Source: Crotophaga sulcirostris (lineage: Eukaryota; Chordata; Aves; Cuculiformes; Crotophagidae). Taken from it: DNA of 64,000 nt. The notes under the pieces are model-generated. The model had not been told where the DNA came from. It did not search any database and saw only the letters and a list, made by a program, of their open reading frames with translations. This document shows, in pieces, positions 27,201 to 38,711 of this stretch. The stretch covers positions 288,943-352,942 of the forward strand of contig VYZB01000370.1 in assembly GCA_013397455.1 (NCBI GenBank), in the 5' to 3' direction. The stretch's first letter is position 1, and every line of letters begins with the position of its first letter. A program made the translations under genes and the position numbers.

Positions 27201-30200
27201 TTTAAGTACCTTCCTCCTTTTAAGCATTCCCTTGCTTTAGATTATCAGTAAGTAGTCATTGATGCAATTGTACATTACCCTTTTCAGTCCTTAGTTCTCA
27301 TTTTCATTTGGGTGTTTTAGATGACTGGCTCATACTTAATCATTTTGCTCTATGAAAATAGACATTAGATTTCATCCTTGTCAACTTCCAGATTAAGGGA
27401 TAAAATGAAAGGAGAAACTTTTGGATTAAGAGATAATTTAAGGAATAGTTACCTGGGCAAAGATATTGGTGAGTTAGCAAAGTACATGGATTTACTCGAT
27501 TTGGTTCTTGGAATTATTTCAAGACTAAAGGTGAATGTGTTGAAGGAAGGGAAATAGTATCCTTCTGTTTTCTTAACCCCTGAATTTATTAGAAAGATAA
27601 CCTGCCGTTGGAGAAGATTGTAAGTAACATCATGACACTCTAATTTGCTCCATCTGTTGATAATTGCCAGTTCCCTAACATGTCAAATGTGAAAGGCTAA
27701 GAGGATTGAATAAAAATGGATATGCTTGGTGCATGCCAATCGGTGTTCTTAGTAGCAGGGGGGTTCTACAGCAGCTGAAAAAGAACTCAAAGTACTTTGG
27801 GAGGCACTAACAGAAATAGCAACATGAGACACAATTATCACAAAACATAAATTGGAGAGGGGAATGTCTTTCTCCCTGTACTTTGCAATAGCAGGCACAG
27901 AATATCTCTGTAGTTTGCATTTTTCCTCAAGGGTGATGTTTAACAGAAGACAACATATAAAGCAGAATATGTTTTTTCTCAATCCTGAAGATATTTCCCT
28001 TAGTACAGAAGTTTAAATACTCTTGGGCAGAAAGTGCCAGGACAACCAAGCTTCTATTCTTGGATCAGCATAACTGGAAATGATGCTGTCTAGGTTGTAC
28101 TTCCTAGATACTACCTACCTATTAGGTAGTATCCTTGCTACCAAACTGTTGTTAAAGAGCTGGAGCCAGATGAATCAGTCAGGTAAATCAAAACAAGCAA
28201 CTTCGAAGCATGAGAACAATATGAGGATCACTGTAAATTACATTGCATTAGTTCTGTCTATTATTTTTTTTCTCAGGCTGTAGACAGACACTGAAGAGGG
28301 CTGTAATTCCAGATATTACTTTACCTCAGCTGGAGGGTACAACCTTAAAGCCCAGTGAATGGACTAGCTCCCATGAGTGCTTTCTAACCTGTTTCATGCA
28401 GAAATCACCTGGATTAGTCTGAAGAGATTGAAGAAGAAACTCCCACATAATTCTTATCATTGGCACAGCTGAGAGAGTAGGACTTCTGACTCGTGGGCCC
28501 TGAGGAGCAGAATTGGGCCCTTCTTCTCATAAGAACAAGCATTAATCTTCTCTCTGTTCAGCCTAATCTTATATTCTGAGCAGCAGGAGCAGCTAGTATG
28601 ACTACTGCTGGTAGTTTTTTAAAAAAGTTTCATGTTTGAAGAGCATTTTAACTACCCAAAATTTTTAGCATTTTCAAAAGAAACTCAAATTTAGTATTCT
28701 ATAACAATCAGGATAATTTCTCAGTATGCCTGTGGCTTTTCTTAGTTGAGAAAAGAGGTCTATTAGACTTGAAAGGAAAGAAACATATAGAATCTGAATG
28801 CTTTAAAAAAAAGGATACTTTGGATCTCTCCTATTCCACGGTGTTTATCTATGTAATTTTTTTTATTTCTATGTATGAACATATATAAAAATCTTATCAC
28901 AGAGAATTAGACTGATCATATAGACATAGAAATAAGATAAGATTCAGTTGCTATGGTTGCTTTTATATTTATGTATGATCAACTCAATTTGTAGAAAAAT
29001 ATCTTGACTCTGTTGCTGTAAGTGCTTTGATAGCTCTATACCTGTGAGAGGAACTCTGATTTAGAAGTTTCACAACTGAATATCATGTAAATACAGTAAG
29101 AAGTATGTAAACTAAAGAAAAAATAATTATGTTAACATCTTAAGAGAGTCTTATACCAGGAAAGATGTGAAAACCTTCCTCATATCTGAAGACAGGGAAT
29201 GTGAAATCTACTACTGACAGCTGAAGGTGAAAGAAAGTATATTCTTTCTGTTTACATACCCTTGGTAGAGTTTAATTGTTTCAAGATGAAAGAGTTTTTG
29301 TTGGAAGTGAGCTGATTTAAATCTGTTTGCTCTGATGCTGCTCTTTTTATAGCATCTGTAACATTAGCATCTTCTCAGGTAACTGCTAATGGGCAATAGA
29401 CCACCAGCTAATTCTAGAAAGAACAAAGACAGATATTGTACAATCAATATTGAGGTAGAGATGTACCGCTCAGTTTTCTGTTCCTGCCATTGACTACACC
29501 AGTTACACAACATCTGCAGCCTGACCACCTTAATGGTAATAACGTCACAAATTCACCAGGAGTGGGTTGGCTCCATATTTAGAGATGAGACTTTCAAGGT
29601 AATGTCATGATGCTCTTCAAAATACTATGAATTATTTTATATGGACAGTCTTTTCTCTTAATAGCTTCAGAAAATTAATACGTAAGGAGGAATTAATATT
29701 AAGGCCTAACTAAGTTTATGGTCCTAGTATAGATTTTGTCAATGTTGTCTCTTGCTTGTACCAAATACCAGCTGTTTTTACCATGAAAAAAAATTGGTTA
29801 TTCCATTTGTTGGATCTTTTCCCTCTCCTCTTTCTGAAAACAGCAGTGCTTACTTCACCAGCTAGTCAGCAAATCAACAGGAAGCACTGATTCTTTAGGT
29901 GATTTTTGGTAAGTAATTACTGTATAGATTGCCTGGTCATGGTACACACACCACACACAGAGAAGTGATTACCTTTTGTCTATCTATTGTTCAATTCACA
30001 TTATAAATAAAGATAAAAGAAGACTGTTCCTAAGATTGTCTCTTTAGAAAGGTCAGCTGCTGATAAACTACAAGAAGGGAAACAGTGAAACCAACTATTC
30101 TATAGCATTTAGGAACTTGAATGGAAAGAGAAACTGGATTGTATTTAAAACAAAGGGGCAAAATCATCTGAATCACATAACCCTAAGGATCAGGAGGATG

Positions 30201-30239
30201 AATATTTTACTGCTCCAGAGCTAACTGGGTAAATAAGTA
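21206..30239. other. unique AT-rich sequence, no gene seen
   Basis: No repeat family or exon was recognised across about 9 kb. A 13-base T run lies at 25410-25422 and a short perfect hairpin at 28107-28133. Open frames of 60-80 codons (for example 23360-23747 minus, 25384-25768 both strands, 27749-27982 minus) have no recognisable domains. Confidence 0.5.
28107..28133. repeat. inverted repeat, 11-bp perfect arms, 5-base loop
   Basis: Arm GATACTACCTA (28107-28117), loop CCTAT, arm TAGGTAGTATC (28123-28133). The arms are perfectly complementary. The next outer pair does not match. It lies in otherwise unique sequence, and its function is unknown. Confidence 0.9.
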
Positions 30240-31913
30240 ACTCAAAGAAATACTAGAATGAAAAGAGATCAAATACAAATAGAAAGAAGAATATATGGGG
30301 ACAATTTAAAAAAGAAATAAATGAAGAAACTGGTAAGTTTTATACTTCCTATATATCTTTTGCAAGTCAAGCCATAAGAAGTGATTACGGATAGAAGAAG
30401 AATGGGCAATAAGCAATGAGAATAGAAAGATATCTATTTAAATGAATATTTTTCTCAGTTTTCTATTGAAATGATGATGCTGAACGTGAGGACAAAGGTA
30501 AGGTGATGAGTGTGTGAATAGGCATTCAGAAACGGAGATTAATGCAGCTGAGGTAGGTGCAAAATATAAAGATCTTAAAGTGTTCAAATCAGAGGAACCA
30601 AATCATTTTTATTCAAGAATTTGTAGTAAAATGGTACATAGCATTTCAGACTTCACAGTCAGAATTTACAATAATTTTTTATTTCCTGAGTTGTTTCATA
30701 TTGGTGGAGAACAGAAGATAAAGTATGAAAAGGAGGGCAGAGTGGCAACCCATTAGTCTGATAAATAAAAATATGCAAGGTTTCTTCTGAAAGACGTTTT
30801 GAAAGAAAAAATAAGATATTGCCAGTCTAACCTGATAGAATTCATTGAAAAATAATTGATTTTCTACACATGAAAAGAGAACAGATCTAATCAATCTGAT
30901 ACCACACAGGAATTGTTAGTTAAGAAGACAGGAAAAAAGGATTAATCTGGGAATTATAAAGTGGGGGAGGGACTAAAGGAGGGGTGACAATACGAGTAAA
31001 GAACATGAAGGAACTCAGATAGAAGGAGGCTGCCACTGCAGTTCCTCAGTGATTGGTCTCAAGTGGTTTCATTAATATCTTCTGTAATAACCTTGAAAGA
31101 AATATGATACTAAGTTAAATGAAATACGTAACTTGTAAGAAAAATTGGGATATCAAACAGAAAGTATTAGATGACCCTGAATACCAGAAAAAAAATAAGA
31201 ATAGAATGAAATCCAATTGTATTAAATATATGGTCACGTATTTAGAAATTAATAACAACACTTTTTTTCAGTAAATCAGGAATTCATCATTTGGAAATTT
31301 CTGAGGAAGAAAATCTGCCTCTACATATCATAGACAACTATGTACCCTCAAGATAGTATAACCATGAAAAAGAAATGTGATCCTACAAAGTATCTTTTGA
31401 CACATTTTCAGACAAAACAGGCAGGAATTGATGACATAGTACAAGACCAAGGTAAAATGTCATCAAAATATTGTATATAATTTTAATCTCCTACAACGAA
31501 GAAAAGATTCATTCAGGCTGGAATAGGTTGAGAAAGACACATAAGATCAGGAGAAAACCATTTTAGAAAAAAGAAACAAAATGTACCGCAAAGAAACAAC
31601 CGAAATTACATACAAGAAGTGTACACCAGGAAAAAAATGAAAACTCTTTAAGTCAAGCGATAGTATTGACACAGGATTAAAAAATAAAGCCATTAGTTAG
31701 ATCATGAATAAACACAGCCACAAAACAAGAATAAGATTTCTGCCAGAAGAAGAATGATATATCTACAGGAAGAGTGAAGACTGAAAACATTCTGATGTAT
31801 TTTTGTAGTGAATCTTGTTTAAATCATTAAAAATATTATGTAACATAGATACTTAGAGTATCAGGAGCTGAACTATATTTAAAAATTAATTTCATCCTAG
31901 TCCTATGTTCTTA
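30240..31913 (+). mobile_element. ancient CR1-type LINE relic, sense orientation
   Basis: Long but heavily diverged co-linear similarity to the older amniote CR1 lineage is visible in patches. 'GAAATAAATGAAGAAACTG' and 'AATGAATATTTTTCTCAGTTTTCTAT' (30300-30470) match the pre-RT linker. 'CCCATTAGTCTGA' and 'TTTTGAAAGAAAAAATAA' (30750-30815) match the 'RPISLT--LEQILKEE' part. 'CCAGTCTAACCTGATAGAATTC' (30821-30842) matches 'CLTNLIEF'. 'GTTCCTCAGTGATTGGTCT' (31040-31058) matches 'VPQGSVL'. 'CATTTGGAAATTTCTGAGGAAGAAAATC' (31288-31315) and 'GTGATCCTACAAAGTATC' follow in order. A 'TTTAAGTCAAGCGATAGT' to 'AGAATAAGATTTCTGCC' block lies near 31650-31745. The end is 'CCTAGTCCTATGTTCTTA' (31896-31913), the older CR1 tail. 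The order is right throughout, but every reading frame is destroyed. The start is uncertain by a few hundred bases. Confidence 0.72.
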
Positions 31914-33142
31914 AATGTTTACTGATTTACTAGTAAAATGGACTTATCACTACCCAATGTAAATCAAAATTAATGATTTCAGCCCTCTGTATGCCAGAGG
32001 AGATCCTTAATCAGCAGCAGCTGAACACATTGTATACAAATTCTCATTGAATTATATTTAGCACAGCAATTTAGTACTGAAATTGGAAGTCTTTTTTATG
32101 TTAGTAGATTTCTTATTTTTATTTTATATCATTTTTCTAAAAAAAAAAATTTCTTCTGAAATCGGTGTTGGTTTGCTATTGTATTCTTCACTCACCTTCT
32201 AATTTTTACAAGGTAGGTTTATAGGGTAGGTTAGTAACTGGCAAGATTGCAGGTGTGAAGAGTATGTCACAACATACTATTTCAGGACTTTCCAGGGACT
32301 TCAGTTAGAGCCATGTATGTCCCATTGGGAAGGAAGAAACCATCTGTTTCTAATGGGATAAAGCTTCTGTTTCTAACCCTGCAGGGCTACAAGATATTGA
32401 ACCTACTGTCTGTCTTACATTTAAAGGCAGAATGTATTTGGAAAGGGAGTTTGGGAAACAGAATGAAGTAATTCTCTAGCAGCTATTGCTTCAAATAACT
32501 TCGAGCTTGAGAATGAAAGAAATAATCCATGAAGAAATGAAAAAATGCAGGACAGACTGAAACATTGTATTATCTTATTTTACCACACTGCTTCAAAATT
32601 AGAACTTAGTTAAACTGAACCCATGGTTATCTCACAGAGTTGATTAAAGAGTTCATACACAATATAAAAAAATATTTTAGACTTTGCCAGTTCATGAGGA
32701 TAGTGCGACAAAACGTTGAGGTATCCAGGTATCTATAGGTAGGTAGATCATGAGGATAGATAAATATAAGCTGAACTTAGTAAAAGTTTCTAAGAAAAGC
32801 TGAATGTGTAAAACACTAGGATGTCTACTAAGAGTTTTTTGGTGGCGAATAAAATTAAGCAAGGCAAAGCAAAAAGGTAGAGTAAGGCAATGCAAGTCAG
32901 TATCCCCCTTTATTCATCCTTCATTATAAATCGAAGAGGAACCGAACTACCTAACAGAGGTGATTTAGTACTTCCTCTCCAAAAATATGAGGAATTGGCT
33001 CCTGCCAAGGGGAAGCTACACAGGTACCTTAATTCTCTGCACCCTCAGCAGTATGAGAAGATGCCTCTGGAGGTTTGGGTGAGGAATATACTGTATGCTT
33101 CACTTCAGATTGTACTGCAAGGGAGAGAACTCTTACTAGAAG
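31914..33142. other. unique AT-rich sequence, no gene seen
   Basis: No repeat or gene was recognised. A 97-codon plus-strand frame (32890-33183) ends inside the 33.1 kb hairpin and has no recognisable domain. Confidence 0.5.
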
Positions 33143-33187
33143 TATTCTACATACTGCCAATAAAGGATATTGGCAGTATATAGAATA
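33143..33187. repeat. hairpin-forming inverted repeat, 19-bp arms, 7-base loop
   Basis: Left arm TATTCTACATACTGCCAAT (33143-33161), loop AAAGGAT, right arm ATTGGCAGTATATAGAATA (33169-33187). The arms match at 18 of 19 positions. The one mismatch is a C/A pair in plus-strand RNA but becomes a G-U wobble in minus-strand RNA, so a minus-strand transcript would form an uninterrupted 19-bp stem. The context is non-repetitive. The stem is short for an animal pre-miRNA (usually about 22 or more paired bases plus a lower stem), so no RNA gene is claimed. It could also be a remnant of a tiny inverted-repeat transposon. Confidence 0.92.
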
Positions 33188-33799
33188 TAGCTGTCTCCTT
33201 CCATCATGTCATCCTGATTTGGGGTTTAACTCTACTTACTTCTTGTCCTGATAATTCAAGATCAAAGGGGAAACATGAATAGTCTTCTTCATTTGGGATC
33301 TGTACTGCTCAGAGCTGCCTTTCCAAACCACTGGTCACTTTTTATACTGAAAGTTAGCAGTTAGGGAAACCTTGGGTGATGAAACAGGATACCAGAGCCA
33401 GAGTATGGGCAACAATTTCATTCTCATTCTTCTAACACATCTAGTTCCCTTCTTAACAGATAAAAATCAGCCTTTTTTTTCTTTTTGCCATGTGACTCAA
33501 CTCTTTGATAATAAAAAAGATGAACGTGCAAACACTCCACGGACCTGGTGATTCGGACAATCTGCCAGCATGAAAGTGCTCAGTCCTCTCTTGTTGAGCA
33601 TCCTAAGACCTAGAAGAGGGTTCTAGCACTAGTCTAGATCACTGCTCTACAGAAGAAAAAAAAAAAAATCTCAATGAACAACCAGTGCGCCCAAAGATGC
33701 TAATTGTATTCCTGTGTTTGTCAAGCTTCTCTAAAGACTGACAGAGTTCAGGTCTCGATTTGTGCTGCCCAGTGTGAATGCAGTTCCCATATCTGGGCA
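33188..33799. other. unique sequence, no gene seen
   Basis: Nothing recognisable beyond small homopolymer runs, such as the A run near 33655-33668. Confidence 0.5.
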
Positions 33800-33930
33800 A
33801 TTAAAATTAAGGACCCAGGAGACTTTACTCCAAGAACAAAAATACCTAATTTAAATGCCTTAGGAATTAGACTGTTTCCAAAAGCACATAAGTATTGGAT
33901 TTCTTTTAGGGACTTTGATGGGTTTTAGGC
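33800..33930 (+). repeat. possible ancient amniote interspersed repeat copy
   Basis: A stretch with 'AATTTAAATGCCTTAGGAATTAG' and 'CACATAAGTATTGGATTTCTTTTAGGGACTTTGATGGGTTTTAGG' resembles an old repeat family common in turtles, crocodilians and birds. That family has recurring 'TTAGGCACCTAA' and 'CCATTGACTTT-AGTGGG-CTTAGG' blocks. The match is from memory, patchy and well below 80 percent, so the call is tentative. No coding content. Confidence 0.3.
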
Positions 33931-35929
33931 AGAGTGTATGTCACCTTGAATTCCCAGACTTGGATTTTCAAAATAACTGCAAAGATGCACACTAGAAGTG
34001 GATTTTAAAGTAAGTTGACAGGCTGTCTATTTCTTGCATATAAGCAAAGTCCCTGTAAATAGGCATTTTTAGTTGTAGAAAGAATTGGCTTTCCTTCAAC
34101 TTCATTTTCTGTGTTTTTTAAGACAAATATAAGGTTGTGTGTCTTTACTTGTGTGCATATGCATGTGAATAACAATGCACTTTTTATAAGTTTAAGAACT
34201 AAATAACATATAATTTAGTTAATATGCAATTCAGAGCAACCCACATTCATAACTTCTATTTTTAAATACAAGGGAACTAGGGATTGATTAATGAGGTCTA
34301 ATATTTTGAAAAGAAAATTAACAATACATGTGGAGATAATACTTCACAACGCAAGCCAGTAAGGTGTTACTCTCCATTAGATGTCTGAGTTCTGTGAAAG
34401 TTCAATGGTGCAACTGAATGCATTATTTTATTAGCACATAGTTATACTTTTTGTAACTGTGGAAATTCTTTTTTCTTGCAAGATACTGGCAGATATTGGA
34501 AAGCTTACCCAAACACATTTAGTCCTGCTGAAACCCCCAAGATAATAATCCTTCCTAAACATCAAAACAATAATATGCAAGGTTATAAGAAGAGCAACAA
34601 AATTGTCAGAAACATGGAATTCCTGCACCAAATGAAATTATAAGACCTATTTTAGTTAGGTCCCAACCCTGTAAAGAGTTCACATTCCTATCTTTAACTG
34701 TGTGAATAGTCATATTGATTTCATATTCAAAAATTTTCACAGGATTAAGGTTTAAATTGGGGTCAGATGTCTCCGGCCACTTCTGTTGCCCTTCTTGAAC
34801 TCCATAGCATTACTCACATGCACAAAATTCAATGTTTGGAAGGTCAGAGACTCAGTCTTGAAATAACAAAAGTAAAAGTAGGTAGGATAGAGAAGTAATT
34901 TTGTGTGCTGTACTGTTAAAAAAATCAAAAACTTCTCTATATATCTAAGTTATGAAGATGCTTAGAGTGAGTTGCACAAAAAGTCTTGGTGAATAGTCCC
35001 TCAGGAAAATATTTCCTTGTACCGGTTTGGATTCTGTCTCATGAGATGTAGAAAAGCAAAACAGGAAAGACTCATAAGAGAAGTGTGGATACAGCTCTTC
35101 AAGTTTATGACTACTTAAAAAGTTTAGTAAGTCCAAATTGTATACAGTGCATAGAGTTTTATACTTTTCACATGCCTGGGGAAATTAAGACACCTATAAG
35201 AGGACAGAAAGCGAGAAAGCAGCTACAGTTCTGTGGCAGCCTGCACTACTCTAACTGCAGCTCTTGTTTTTTTCTCCACTGTTGGATGGGATTTTGAGTC
35301 TCCTCCTTGCTCCAGCACCGATATTACTCCATTTTTACTGTCCAATTTTCTGTAGATACACTGAGCTGAAACCATTCAAGAAAGCGTTCAACAAGTGCCA
35401 ACATCTTTCAATAGGAAATCATAGCAGTGTCTGGCCACGGGGAAGAAAAAAGGAGGACTACATCTATGGGTCTGCAGTGTCATGAAACTGTGGAAGAGCT
35501 CTGTTTCACCAGAAACTCCTAAAAGATACACTCATCCAAAGAGAGCCCTATAGCATGCCTGTTCATTTTCAGAAATTCAATTTTTAAATCTGTAATACTG
35601 AGAAGTACCTAAATGGAAACTCATAGGTCTTAGATTAAGTATTAGCATTAAGACTGGTGCCTTTAAAAGAAATCAATTTAGAGATGTGTGTCTTTTTTCT
35701 TTTTTTTTTCATTTTTTTTTTCATAGATGTTTTCCCTGCTCTGCCAGCTTTATCCTTCTTACAGCACTCACTATATAGAAAGGAATATTTAATTCCCACT
35801 CTCTGCTCTCCTTTCCCTCTTTCCCAAAGCAGTATAAAGAGTCATCTACTATATAAATTGAAACCACGTGGTTAAAGAAGAGGAAATACTTCCATTCCTA
35901 CATAGTGAAGCTGTTCCACCTTTATTATA

Positions 35930-36190
35930 TAAATGTTGCCTTGAGAAGGCAGTGACCTCCTGTTCCAGGTGAGCACTCTAACCAGCAGGCTGTCAAATTG
36001 TTCTGCTCTCCCTCTGGCCCTATAGGTATTCACTTATCTCCCAGAACGTGAGTCAGAAGATGATGAGAACCTCCCATCCTGGAACACCTTATCAGTGACA
36101 CACCCAGGCAGGTGTGGGTATAGCCAGAAGAGGAGTCAAAGCTTAGCTCCTTCACATCTCACCAACCTCTTAACTGTCCCTTTAAAGACA
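35930..36190 (-). repeat. probable ancient repeat with tRNA-like A-box (minus strand)
   Basis: On the plus strand 'CCAGGTGAGCACTCTAACCAGCAGGCTGTC' (35965-35994), followed by 'CTGCTCTCCCTCTGGCCC', matches a repeat seen in sauropsids. Its complementary strand carries a tRNA-type internal promoter start, GGTTAGAGTGCTC (35971-35983 complement), preceded by CAGCCTGCTGG, which fits about 9 of 11 positions of the Pol III A-box. The B-box region expected downstream on the minus strand (GGTTCRA) is not recognisable, so Pol III activity is unlikely now. The right boundary near 36190 is a guess. It is not a tRNA gene: I see no cloverleaf. Confidence 0.48.
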
Positions 36191-36279
36191 TGACAACTTT
36201 GCCTTTCTTACAGATCTGTCTATGCTATGAATCCACCCAGGTAAAATAGTTCTGGAGATAACTAACTATTTTATTACTC

Positions 36280-36425
36280 AAGTTGGGATTTAGGCAGGAT
36301 CTTAGCACCTCACTGTTTAACGTTAACAGAATTAAACTGTTGTGTGTACCAGGATTAAGTGTGTCAGGATAAGTCTAAGAAACTTCATTAATGGGAATTT
36401 AGGTGCCCAAGGGCATTAAGCTTGG
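36280..36425 (+). repeat. possible further ancient repeat fragment
   Basis: 'GGGATTTAGGCAGGATCTTAGCACC' (36287-36311) and 'GGAATTTAGGTGCCCAAGGGCATTAAGC' (36394-36421) resemble the 'TTTAGGTGCCTAA' blocks of the same old sauropsid repeat as at 33.8 and 37.1 kb. The similarity is weak and could be chance. Confidence 0.28.
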
Positions 36426-37064
36426 CTCCTACAGTTAGTCATGAGGTGGAGGGTTGTGAAAACTGGTGGTGCTATGACAAAAGGTGTGTTCTGTTGGTCA
36501 GGTATGAAATCGTTCTATCGTGCAGTATAGCTTCACCTGGAAAATTTCAACTTCTCTCAGGAGTCTAATCTGTAGAACACAGTATGATGTCCTATTTTTG
36601 GGACAAATTATATTTAATACACAAATAGAGGTTAGAGGTATGACTCTGAATGCAGTTTGCAATTTTGTTAATCTAGTATACATACAAGAACTACTTTAAT
36701 GCTTCAGCCTGTAAAACTATCATGGATTACTAGTTATAGAAATAATTTTCTTTGTGTGACAAGGCAAGTTCATTAAGGGTTATTTTCTCTTTCCCTGAGC
36801 AGTTCTGATGAATATTCTCCTATGTCTTTTCTTCTGGTATCCTGTTGAACTCAGTATCCTCACCAGGATGATCTGCACTGCTATTCCAAGTATGTGCAAA
36901 CAAAAAGCAAAGATATTGTAAGATATGCTTAAAACACATGCAGAGAACTAAACAACATAATCAGCTTACTAGGATTTTGTTAATGTGCCTGTCTATTCAT
37001 TTTATAGGAATTAAACTCCTAATATAAGGAATTTAGAAACACAGATTCCTGGAAGGCCTATGAA

Positions 37065-37235
37065 AAGTGAATACTTAAGTCATGTAAGCGCTTTTGAAAA
37101 TCCCATCTTACATATGGGATTCATCTCTCTTAGCCCAGCTATGTAAAATCTAGCCTAGCCTAACCAAGCTGTCTGAGTTCCTTTTGTTATCAATGGAGAG
37201 AGATAGGTGCATCCAGAAGGCAATATTTCTCATTT
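37065..37235 (+). repeat. possible ancient amniote interspersed repeat copy
   Basis: 'ACTTAAGTCATGTAAGCGCTTTTGAAAATCCCATCTTACAT' (37073-37113) closely follows the 'TAAGTCACTTAGGCGCTTTTGAAAAT' block of the old sauropsid repeat. The later 'TCAATGGAGAGAGATAGGTGCATCCAGAAGGCAAT' (37191-37225) also fits that family as remembered. It is the best of the three candidate copies in this neighbourhood. It has no coding potential. The name of the family and the exact ends need a repeat-library comparison. Confidence 0.42.
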
Positions 37236-38674
37236 ATTTGTCTTCAAGGAAGGGAAGAAGTCTAAGGTGAAGTCTAATTTTTATAAGTTTAATATTAGAT
37301 AAGATGAGTCCTAGATTTGACTTTCTGTGACACTCAATTCTTGTCAACATTAACAGGATAAATATTTACTGATTTGTTAAAGAGTTATGACCAAAACTTG
37401 AGCATGTACAATACGCTTTTACTTCATTCCTCAGCCCAGACTCCCAATAGTGCAGACTCCTAACACACCAGCTATTGTGCTAAATTGCTCAAAATTCTGA
37501 CAGGCTTACTATGATAGTTGCAGGAGGGGAGAGTCTGCATCCGTTAAAAGTTCTAAATTACTTAGGCTGACATTCTTAGTTTTCCCTTTTCTTCCCAATG
37601 TATATACACAGTCAACAGTGCATATAGTGCAACAGAACATTTGAAAGAATTGACGTATATTTTCATTTATGTATTTATCTTACATTTAACAAAATTGCAT
37701 ATCTGTCTCTTATGATGCTGATCTTCACTGTGGTTTTAAAATGCATTTTTCTCAAATTTTTCTTCTAAATTTTTCATCCCAAAGCAAAATAATAATCCAC
37801 ATATATTTACCAGTATCAAAAAACATTTCTAGGAACTTCTGATTTCCGTAACTATCATGAAATATTAAACAAAAGTTCTGAATGTGGAAAAAATCAATCC
37901 TTTAACATTGAAATGGACACTGAAATAGTGAAACAGACATGTGTATAAAATATATACATGAAATTTTCTTTATTGTAAAATCTTCATCATATGCATGTAT
38001 TATTTTAAAGCATCCTTCAAAGCATCTCTAAAGCTTTGTAAGAAATGTAAATACTTTGTAAGAAGTAATTTTTGTATACCATAAAACAATCCCTGACACT
38101 TTATAATATTTTTTTTAATGTGTATTTCCTTTGTGTTCACAGCTTCACAGCTCTTTTCTTTGTATGTGTGGATATATTTGAATCTGGATGCAGCTGTGCA
38201 CAGAATTCAGCTGACGGTAGCATAAAGTGTGTCTTTTCCAGATTCAGCTGTGACAGAAAGAAGCTCAGATTTCTATGACAGTTTCACCAGCACAAGTCAA
38301 AGAAGGCGAATGCAGCCAACAAGGTGACCTTGCTTTCCCTACAGTCTAAGCAGTACATTTAGCATAGGATCACAACTCTGGAAGGTGTCAGCTGAACCAC
38401 TGGATAATTCCAGGTAGCAGGTCCTCCAGAAATGAGACCTAAGCGAATCTGAGGATAGAAAGTAGTGCTATCTGTCTGCTTCAGGTATTCTCATTTAGGT
38501 CATGTGGCGGCCAAACCAAATCCATCCTCACTGCTATTTTTTGAGCTACCACATGTGTACCTGCACTTGTGTTATATTCATATTTCTTACTTAAAATCTC
38601 ATCAAAATCTAAGTTAGACAAGGCTTTTTTTTCTCTTGATGGACTGTAAAATACTGATCTGGCAAATAAAAGCA
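37236..38674. other. unique AT-rich sequence, no gene seen
   Basis: No recognisable gene or mobile element. A partial local duplication of CTTTGTAAGAA lies at about 38032-38066. Confidence 0.5.
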
Positions 38675-38711
38675 TTTTATTTTTATTTATTACTGTTATT
38701 TATTATTATTG
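38675..38711. repeat. T/TTA-rich low-complexity tract
   Basis: TTTTATTTTTATTTATTA followed by TTATTATTATT. On the minus strand it is an A-rich, AATAAA-containing run immediately after the GC-richer island at 38712-39030. That could be a decayed retroposon tail or just AT-rich DNA. Confidence 0.8.

Noticed and set aside
28123..28133. let-7-like word in the right arm of the hairpin
   Set aside because: Only eight bases match, the register and loop are wrong for let-7, and the stem is far too short.
36362..36430. Idea of a tRNA gene near 36 kb
   Set aside because: Only an A-box-like word is present at 35971-35983 on the minus strand. There is no cloverleaf, B-box or T-run terminator at the right spacing.
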